A stretch of 64,000 bases of DNA from Aureococcus anophagefferens (taxonomy: Eukaryota; Sar; Pelagophyceae; Pelagomonadales; Pelagomonadaceae). This document shows positions 57,919 to 64,000 of the stretch, one piece after another. The first letter of the stretch is position 1. Each line of letters opens with the position of its first letter. Below the pieces are notes generated by a model. The model saw nothing but the letters and a program-made list of their open reading frames with translations, ran no database searches and was not told the DNA's origin. Where the stretch lies: NCBI RefSeq assembly GCF_000186865.1, contig NW_008705585.1:278895-342894 (forward strand), read 5' to 3'. The position numbers and the translations under genes were made by a program.

Positions 57919-59031
57919 CAGACTTCCGCGAGCTCCGTGAGGGACTCGAGGGAACGGTAGAAGTGCGCGCGCTTGCGCTTCTTCTTCGCCGGGCCCGTTT
58001 GCTTCTTCTTGGACACGGTCGCCCAGTCCGTGATCTTCATGGAGTTGGCCGCGGCGTCGTCCTCGTCCTTGGCGTCGAAGTCGACCTTGACGACGGCGCC
58101 GAACTGGGCCTTGAGGTCGTCGGGCTGGGTGTCCGTGTCGCGGAGCCGCGCCTTCGCGGGCGCCCAGGAGAAGCGGCAGAAGTTCGGGTAGCCGAAGACG
58201 CCGTGGACGTTGCGCGCGAGCCAGGCGACGCAGGCCGGGTCCGACGGGTAGCCCGACCCGAAGTCCAGGTCGTCGACGCCGGGCTCGTCGTACGTCCACC
58301 GCGCGATGGACAGGTCGCGGCAGACCTTGGCGCAGATGGACGCGGCGCCCGTGCACTTGTAGAGCGCGTCGGCCTTCTTGGCGACGGTGAACTTGATCTT
58401 GCCGTCGAACGCGCGCGTCAGCCGCTCCGAGTAGCTGTCGGGGTTGCCCACGGTGTCGACGAACCTACCAAGCATGACGGTAACGATGTCTCATTGTTTT
58501 CCCGCCCCAAATCTCTCGAAAATCGTCGCGGCCGCGGGACGCCGCGACGGACGCCTCGACGACGTCCGCGCCGCGGTCGAGGACGCGCTGGATGAGGCGG
58601 CACGTCGCGTCGAAGGAGATGGCGTTGAGCGACGTCGGCTTGACCTGGAGCATCTCCGCGGAGATGCGCGCCGCGGACACGACCTCGACGGCCCAACCCA
58701 TCCGCTCGTCCGCGGCGATGCGGTCGAAGAGCTTGGAGCGCTTCTCGTCCGTGAGCTGCTTCGAGTCGTCGATCTCCTTCTGCGACGCCTCGATGGCGTC
58801 GTCGTCGGCGATGGACCAGTAGCACGTGCCGAAGGTCATGGCGCCGAGCACGGGGCCGCGGCCCGCCTCGTCGATGCCGAGCTTGACGGCCTCGCCGCGC
58901 CGCACCGACGGCGGCGTGGTGCGGGACTCGAGGAGGCCGTCGATGGGGACCTGCACCGTGGAGGTCGTGACCGGTGTAATGGTCTCAGCGTCCATGGCCG
59001 GCGCAGCGCCGTCGGTGCTCGTCTCCACCAA
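57915..59031 (-). CDS. RNASEH2A: Ribonuclease H2 subunit A, two exons
   Basis: Exons 59031-58553 and 58464-57915 give 342 residues. After an N-terminal extension, VKLGIDEAGRGPVLGAMTFG carries the DEAGRGP active-site motif and IDDSKQLTDEKRSKLFD the DSKxL motif. Splicing restores GADVVEA-FVDTVGNPDSYSERL, matching eukaryotic RNase H2A. The second exon adds VAKKADALYKCTGAASICAK and DLDFGSGYPSDPACVAWL with the remaining acidic residues, then a Lys-rich tail. The enzyme removes ribonucleotides from DNA and RNA from hybrids. The 88-nt intron is a family 3 intron. Confidence 0.95.
58465..58552 (-). repeat. Family 3 short intron, copy 2 (88 nt)
   Basis: On the minus strand it contains CGACGATTTTCGAGAGATTT, GGGAAAAC and TCATGCTTGGTAG, the same blocks in the same order as the intron at 51455-51508. 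An extra 5' part and about 15 extra bases in the middle explain the length difference. Confidence 0.8.
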
Positions 59032-59119
59032 CTTTGAATCGAGTTGTCAACGATGTTGAACTACTAGTTGACGAGGAGCAGCCCGCCATCGAGAGGCTTG
59101 GGGCTGTGGCCGCGCCGAG

Positions 59120-59597
59120 ATGCGCCGCCTGCGGTCGGCGCTCCTGCCGTGCTGTAGCCTCTGCGGCACGAGTACCAGCCGCGACGACGACGCCGTCGCA
59201 GCCGCCGCCGAGCCGGCGCGCGCGACGCACGAGATGGTCGACCTGCGGCGCGACCGGCCGCACACCTGGCGGCCGGGCCCGCCCACGACGGTCCCGCAAA
59301 ATCCGGTGCGCGCCTTCGAGTTCGGCCGCGCGAGCGAGTCGCGAGGCGACGAGATACGGAACGCCATCGACAAACTGATGGACGAGTGACGGCGCGGCGT
59401 CGAGCGAATTCCGCGCCGCGAAGAACTCCGACCCCGGTAGGTACGGCGCGATCCGCCGCGACGTGACGCGGCGCGGCGCGCCGTCCGTGAGCCTGAGCAT
59501 GGTCTACGCCGACGGCGGCTTCGCGCCCAACGACCGGCAGCGGGAGCTGCTGAACTTCCGGCCGGACCCCGGGGAGCCGCGGACCGCGCCGCTCTAA
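59120..59597 (+). CDS. Small unknown protein, two exons
   Basis: Exons 59120-59385 and 59441-59597, with a 55-nt GT-AG intron, give 140 residues from MRRLRSALLPCCSLCGTSTS. The CCxxC near the N-terminus could be palmitoylated or bind metal. The middle reads EMVDLRRDRPHTWRPGPPTT and VRAFEFGRASESRGDEIRNA; the junction gives DKLMDE-YGAIRRDVTRRG, and the end is FAPNDRQRELLNFRPDPGEP. No family was recognised. Both exons have natural composition and join in frame. The TAA stop directly abuts the stop of the next gene (TAACTA). The start is 88 bp from the divergent RNase H2A start. Confidence 0.65.
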
Positions 59598-60794
59598 CTA
59601 GGACGCGGGCGCGACGTCGACGCGGATGAGGGGCTCGAGGCCGAAGCCGTCGCGCCACGGCAGCGGCGGGTCGTCCTCGCCGAAGGACGCCGTCGTCGGG
59701 AGCGTGTCGGGCGCGGGCGCGTCGTCGTCGTCGAGGGGCTCCACGGCCGCCATGGCCCGCAGCAAACCGACGCAGAACCCGGCGGACAGGGCGCCGTAGG
59801 CGTCGCGGTCGAGGTGGGGCGCCGGCGGCAGGTCCAGGATGAAGTCCACGAGCGACTGGAACTGGAGGATGTCGAGCGTGTCCTCGTCGGAGAACCGGTC
59901 GACGTCGCCGCGCAGGTCCGCGGACTTGAGGTGCACGGCGGGGATGGACTTGAGCGCGGCGACGACCGTGTCGACGTCGAGCTCGCCCCTGTCGTTCACG
60001 TCGTAGCGGAAGAAGGCCTCCTTGGCCGGCGTCTTCGTGTACGGCAAGGGCGCGTCGAAGCCCGCGGCGACGGCCTTGAGCGCCTGCGACGCCACGCCGC
60101 CGACGTGGTCGCAGCGCACGGCCTCCTGCCAGCTGAGGAGGACGACGCCCGACGTGCCGACGCCCGCCGCGGACTCCAAGTACGCGAGCATCGCGCTTCC
60201 GCAGGCGTCGAACGCCTCCTCGAGGTAGTGGCGGTAGCGGTCGTCCGGCGCCACGAGCCGCCGCAGGGCCACAACCGTCGACTCGTCGTCGAGCCAGTGC
60301 TGCCAGGCGCTGTGGAGCGCGCGCAGCGACAGGCCGCCCGCGCCCGCGGAGAGCACCGCGCGCTCGTCGCCGCGGCCGTGGTGCACCAGGCGCCGGCTCG
60401 ACGACGACCCGCGCGGGCTCCGCTTCGTCTTCGACCGGAGCCGCGCCGCGAACTCCTTCGCCGCCGCCTCGTCCAAATTCCCCACGTGGCGCGCGTGGAG
60501 CTCGCACGCGACGGAGCCTCCCAGAACGACGTGGATCTCCGTCCAGCCGTTGAGCGTGACCTTCTTGTTGCAGGGCACGCGGCAGGACGCGGCGACGCCC
60601 CGCGAGACCTGCGGGTGGCAGTGCAGGTCGCTGCCGGGGACCTCGGCGTCGCTCCGCACGAGGAGCACGTCGCCGGCGCGCAGGGACTTCGACTCGACCA
60701 GCTTCTCGAGGGACACCTTGGGGAGCTTCTTGAGGGCGGCGTCGCGCGTGAGCTCCTTGTGCGTGTCGAAGATCTTGTGGTAGAGCCAGGCCAT
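59598..60794 (-). CDS. Unknown protein with an EF-hand-like segment
   Basis: 398 residues from MAWLYHKIFDTHKELTRD; an ATG at 60857 would add 21. The sequence has mixed composition and helical stretches (LHSAWQHWLDDESTVVALRR, YRHYLEEAFDACGSAMLAYL). One segment, FFRYDVNDRGELDVDTVVAAL, looks like an EF-hand loop (DVNDRGELDVDT). LNGWTEIHVVLGGSVACELH earlier may be part of a beta fold. No catalytic motif was recognised. A divergent partner, the secreted glycosyltransferase-like gene, starts 121 bp away. Confidence 0.6.
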   Translation of the reverse strand: MAWLYHKIFDTHKELTRDAALKKLPKVSLEKLVESKSLRAGDVLLVRSDAEVPGSDLHCHPQVSRGVAASCRVPCNKKVTLNGWTEIHVVLGGSVACELHARHVGNLDEAAAKEFAARLRSKTKRSPRGSSSSRRLVHHGRGDERAVLSAGAGGLSLRALHSAWQHWLDDESTVVALRRLVAPDDRYRHYLEEAFDACGSAMLAYLESAAGVGTSGVVLLSWQEAVRCDHVGGVASQALKAVAAGFDAPLPYTKTPAKEAFFRYDVNDRGELDVDTVVAALKSIPAVHLKSADLRGDVDRFSDEDTLDILQFQSLVDFILDLPPAPHLDRDAYGALSAGFCVGLLRAMAAVEPLDDDDAPAPDTLPTTASFGEDDPPLPWRDGFGLEPLIRVDVAPAS

Positions 60795-60915
60795 GTCCGA
60801 GGGGCTGCTACTCGGGCGTTTTACGATGTGCCATAAGCCTTTTCCCAGCGCGTTCAAGTTGAGGGGGTAAACATCGTAATTTACGTGTTGAGAGCTCTCG
60901 ATGATGCGATAAAAA

Positions 60916-62163
60916 ATGGTACGACTGCTGCTGCTCGCGGCGTGCTGCTCCGCGGCGACGGACGTGGAGCGCTGGGAGGACCGCTGGTCGAGCGGCGCCT
61001 GGGACGACGGCTGGCGCGCGCAGGTCGGCCCCGTGGACGTGACCTGCGAGTTCCGCTACCGCCTGGGCATCCGCGACGGCAAAGTCGGCGGGACGCGGCC
61101 GGCGCTCGCCGTGGCCTACGGCCGGCCGGCGCCCTACGGGCCGTCGCGGCAGCGCATCGTCTTCGAGCCCGACGCCGCGGCCGCGGACGACTTTGCATCG
61201 ACGCCGCGGCTCTGCGAATACAGGAGCTCAAAGACTATCAACGGCTCCGCGCCCGCGGACCTCATGGTCGCGAGCTCCGTGGGCTACCTCTTCCGCCTCT
61301 GGCCCTACTTTGTGAACCACGTGTGCTACGGCGAGGCGGCGGGGCACCGCGTCTTCGTGTGGATCGGCGAGCTGCCCGAGGGCCTCGCGACGACGGTGAA
61401 CGGCGGCTGCCGGGGCAGCCGCCAGGGGCAACTGCTCTTAGCCGAGGGCATGCTCCCGGACCAGCGAAGGCTCAAGTCCGCCTACTACGGCCGCGGCGAC
61501 GGCTACGAGGCGCTGAACAGCAACCACTACAACAAGATCCCCGCGTCCGCCGCCGTGCTGGACCGGCCGGGCGTCGACGGCCTCTTCTACGCGGACCTCG
61601 ACTCCTACTTCGACGTCGCCGCGCTGCAGGAGCCGCGCCTCGCCGACGCGATCCACGGCGCGGGAACCCTCGACCTGAGCTTTTTTAGCAACGCGGGGTC
61701 GGCCGCGCCGTTCTGGAACGTCAAGGGCTGCGCGTTCTACGCGCGCCGGTCGCCCCTCGCGAGCGCCGTCCTCGACGGCTGGATCGAGGAGCGCTGCGGC
61801 TTCAAGGACCAGTACCCGCTCTGGCACACGCTCCTCACCGCGGCGGCGGACGCGGGCTGCCTGAGCTACGACGGCGAGATCTACGGCATGCTCTCGCACG
61901 ACGCCATGAAGCGCGGCGCCGAGCTCCACCCGCACCTGGCGCTCTCCGCGGCGCAGCTCCGAGTCGCCTGCGCGTCCTTCCGCTTCGCGCCGACGCGCTT
62001 CGAGTGGCCCGCGCACCGCTCCGTCCCGGGCGACGCGCTCGCGCGCTTCCCCTACGAGGGCGGCGAATTCAACGTGTCCAACCTCCTCGAGGGCACGCCC
62101 GACGCGGGCAGGCTCCTCGCCTTCCTCGGCCTCGGGGACCTGGACCCGGACACCTTCCTGTAA
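60916..62163 (+). CDS. Secreted glycosyltransferase-like protein
   Basis: 415 residues from MVRLLLLAACCSAATDVERW, a signal peptide. YLFRLWPYFVNHVCYGEAAG and RVFVWIGELPEGLATTVNG lead to GVDGLFYADLDSYFDVAALQ, where DLD is a plausible DxD. NVKGCAFYARRSPLASAVLD, ERCGFKDQYPLWHTLL and CLSYDGEIYGMLSHDA follow, a layout like GT34/GT77-type galactosyl or arabinosyl transferases that read a donor sugar in the Golgi. Four or more cysteines are conserved-looking. Family assignment is tentative; the secretory location is clear. Single exon. Confidence 0.65.
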   Translation: MVRLLLLAACCSAATDVERWEDRWSSGAWDDGWRAQVGPVDVTCEFRYRLGIRDGKVGGTRPALAVAYGRPAPYGPSRQRIVFEPDAAAADDFASTPRLCEYRSSKTINGSAPADLMVASSVGYLFRLWPYFVNHVCYGEAAGHRVFVWIGELPEGLATTVNGGCRGSRQGQLLLAEGMLPDQRRLKSAYYGRGDGYEALNSNHYNKIPASAAVLDRPGVDGLFYADLDSYFDVAALQEPRLADAIHGAGTLDLSFFSNAGSAAPFWNVKGCAFYARRSPLASAVLDGWIEERCGFKDQYPLWHTLLTAAADAGCLSYDGEIYGMLSHDAMKRGAELHPHLALSAAQLRVACASFRFAPTRFEWPAHRSVPGDALARFPYEGGEFNVSNLLEGTPDAGRLLAFLGLGDLDPDTFL

Positions 62164-62466
62164 GATCTGGAGGCGTGAGGCGTGTGTGTCGAGGCGAGGG
62201 CGAGCCGCGATTGCTCGCCAAATTATTAGTGGCTAGCGTGGATTACGAGAGCGTGCGCCGCGCATTGCGCGCGCTCATTGCAATACTGCTCAGAGCTTCA
62301 CAGCAACATGCTCTGGAATGCATGATCAACGTGGGCTAAATGTCACGCGCGCGGGCGCTCGTGCTTTGTCGCTGCTCTAGATCTGGAGAGTGCGGTGCAA
62401 AGGCTCCATGGGCGCGAAAGAAGCTTGGCCTCCCAGTCTATGATCTTCTTAATATTGCACTCAGAT
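62164..62466. other. Intergenic, lower GC
   Basis: Lies between the glycosyltransferase-like stop and the DUF285 gene stop. No coding frame, repeat or RNA gene was recognised. Confidence 0.5.
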
Positions 62467-63264
62467 TTATTTCCAGGCGCAAGGGCCTCCTGCGTTGTAA
62501 ATGAACTTGGCCCAGTCCGGGCACGACTGAAGACCTGAGTCAACGAACGCGTCCCCCATATCAGACACCTGCGACGCGTCCCAGGCGTCGATGTCCTGGC
62601 TGAAGGCGGAGGCGTTTTTGAACATACTGTTCATGTTGCCATTCTTCGACACGTCCCAGTCGCCGATGTCCTGATTGAAAGCAACGGCGTTAATAAACAT
62701 CCAGCGCATGTCCGCCGCCTTTGCCACATCCCAGGCGCCAACGGGCTGATTGAAAGCGACGGCAGTGTTCAACATATCTTGTGTATAAAACACCTTCGAC
62801 ACGTCCCAGTCGCCGATGGGTTGGTTGAAGGCGGCGGCGGGTCCAAACGTCCCGTATGTTCTCGTCACCTTCGACGTGTCCCAGTCGCTGATGTCCGCGT
62901 TGAAGGCGGAGGCGCCTCGGAACAGGGAGTCGATGTCGGTCACCTTCGACACATCCCAACCTTTGATGTTCGCGTTGAAGGCGGACTTCAACGCGTTGTT
63001 GAAGAACGTCGCGGACATACGCGTCACCGACGACACGTCCCAGTCGCCGATGGGTCTGTTGAGCGTCGACGCCGTCGCACGTGGCGTTGGCGGGGCACTC
63101 GAGGCAGACGTTGTTCTCGACGTACTTGTCGACGGCGCACTCCGTCGCGTTGGCGCCGTCGCACGTGAAGCCGGTCGGGCACTCGAGGCACTCGTTGTCG
63201 TCGACGTACTTGTCGACGGCGCAGGCTGTCGCGTTGGCGCCGTCGCACGTGAAGCAGGGAGCAC
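62467..63264 (-). pseudogene. DUF285 (BspA-like) repeat protein, 5' truncated with a frame break
   Basis: The C-terminal 200 residues are DUF285 repeats of about 30-35 residues (FNQPIGDWDVSKV, FNQDIGDWDVSK, FNADISDWDTSKV), found in large surface-protein families of algae and bacteria. The end is PDWAKFIYNAGGPCAWK. Upstream on the same strand a different frame encodes two Cys-rich units (CFTCDGANATACAVDKYVDD and a near copy), the usual N-terminal partner. The frames meet at about 63055 without an evident intron. The gene then stops at about 63262, where CGGTTACGG-type repeat DNA begins. No start codon or signal peptide is visible. I read it as a truncated gene or a repeat-collapsed assembly of a longer one. 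Confidence 0.7.
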
Positions 63265-63267
63265 TTC

Positions 63268-63440
63268 GGTTAGGGTTAGTAACCGAAAACCGTAAAAAAC
63301 CGGCTTCGGTACGGTTACGGTCAGCCCCCCCGTCGACGCGGTGACGGTTCCGGTACGGTTACGGTTTTTACACGGTTATTGGGGCTCTAGGACGGTTCCG
63401 GTTACGGTGAGATCCGGGGCCGTCCGGTTACGGTGCCGGT
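63268..63440. repeat. Degenerate CGGTTACGGT minisatellite with TTAGGG junction
   Basis: Repeats of GGTTACGGT/GGTTCCGGT-type units with spacers fill about 170 bp. The left border reads CGGTTAGGGTTAG, two telomere-like TTAGGG units. Confidence 0.75.
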
Positions 63441-63679
63441 GACGACGCCCGTCCGAAAACCAGAGAAGAGTTGCCGTCCGTCGGCCACGGGGCCGCGAGG
63501 ACGGCGTCGACGCTGCGTCCCCGTACGCTCTCGAAGCCTGTAGTGCGCACATTTATTACAAAAAAGTGCAATCATCATTTATATCTTCCGTAAAAACAGC
63601 TAACGAAAAACGCTGCCCGAAGGCGGCTCGCGCCAAGGCCGGAGAACAAAAGACGATTTCTACGTTTGAAATTCAAATC

Positions 63680-64000
63680 ATGGTGAACACGCTCAAGGGC
63701 TTCCGCAAGTGGCGGTCGCTCAAGGGCAGCGACATGGCGGCGCTCATCGGCAAGCGCTCCTCCGTCATGGGCAAGTTCTGGGACGGCTGCTCCAAGGACG
63801 ACGAGGACAAGCTCTACCCGTGCGTGATCAAGGAGTACGACGACCGGAAGAAGATCGCGCGCATCGCGGCGCTGCAGCAGATGGTGCGCGTCGAGATGAT
63901 CGACGACGCGGCGGTCTACAACGAGGAGGAGGGCCTCTGGATCGCGCTCACGATGATGTCCGAGTACCACGCCGCGCACCTCGCGGCCAACCCGCCGGCT
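63680..64000 (+). CDS. 5' part of an unknown gene (partial)
   Basis: Starts MVNTLKGFRKWRSLKGSD after an AT-richer leader and runs off the right edge with 107 residues visible. It reads DMAALIGKRSSVMGKFWDGC, YPCVIKEYDDRKKIARIAAL and EEGLWIALTMMSEYHAAHLA. Composition is natural, with Lys, Met, Trp, Tyr and Ile used freely, unlike shadow frames here. No domain was recognised from this fragment. The minus-strand frame across the same bases is its antisense shadow. Confidence 0.65.
   Translation, partial: MVNTLKGFRKWRSLKGSDMAALIGKRSSVMGKFWDGCSKDDEDKLYPCVIKEYDDRKKIARIAALQQMVRVEMIDDAAVYNEEEGLWIALTMMSEYHAAHLAANPPA

Noticed and set aside
63575..63979. 134-residue minus-strand frame at the right edge
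   Set aside because: Antisense shadow of the natural-composition plus-strand frame starting at 63680.

Overview
The window is nuclear DNA of a GC-rich, gene-dense photosynthetic eukaryote, most likely a pelagophyte stramenopile related to Aureococcus. The reasons are GT-AG and GC-AG spliceosomal introns, several plastid enzymes whose N-termini carry the stramenopile bipartite signal (hydrophobic signal followed by an ASAF/AFA-type motif), a LOV photoreceptor domain, an ELO-type elongase, and short inverted-repeat elements that sit in genes as introns. The species call is inference. No rRNA, tRNA, CRISPR array or bacterial operon was seen.

Layout. 1-5.1 kb: 3' end of an Ala/Pro-rich coiled-coil gene, a secreted glycosyltransferase-like gene with an introner, a Cys-repeat membrane protein with a second introner family, and ATG8. 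5.4-12.8 kb: LOV protein, plastid J-protein, ELO elongase, SpoU methylase, MED4-like subunit, UDP-sulfoquinovose synthase and a DUF202 membrane protein. 13-18 kb: DHX37-like helicase (frameshifted) and an unknown gene. 18.3-25 kb: one giant minus-strand gene joining a RelA/SpoT-like domain, WW-like repeats, an SF1 helicase-like ATPase and 14 near-identical WD40 repeats, one repeat per exon. 25-36.6 kb: METTL5, an ATAD2-like AAA/bromodomain gene containing the assembly gap, aspartokinase-homoserine dehydrogenase and geranylgeranyl reductase. 37-49.7 kb: kinase, NTF2-like/membrane protein, a gene with two introner introns, a PDZ-rhomboid protease and a Sel1 protein. 49.9-64 kb: phosducin-like, SGNH hydrolase-like, 2OG oxygenase, EF-hand/ankyrin protein with an introner, GT31-like, SET methyltransferase, RNase H2A, unknown genes, a truncated DUF285 gene beside a CGGTTACGG-type repeat, and a partial last gene.

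Genes often alternate strands, with head-to-head starts 90-250 bp apart and tail-to-tail stop codons that abut or overlap. The main discovery-type signals are: (1) six introner insertions of two families, each flanked by an 8-bp target duplication whose first two bases (GT or GC) serve as the 5' splice site; (2) a third, short intron family shared by two unrelated genes; (3) the giant RelA-WW-helicase-WD40 gene, an architecture reminiscent of recognition or immune proteins; (4) tandem duplications spanning the paired stop codons of convergent genes. Several frameshifts fall in GC or homopolymer runs and are probably sequence errors. The very high GC gives long open frames on the antisense of most genes; these were not annotated.
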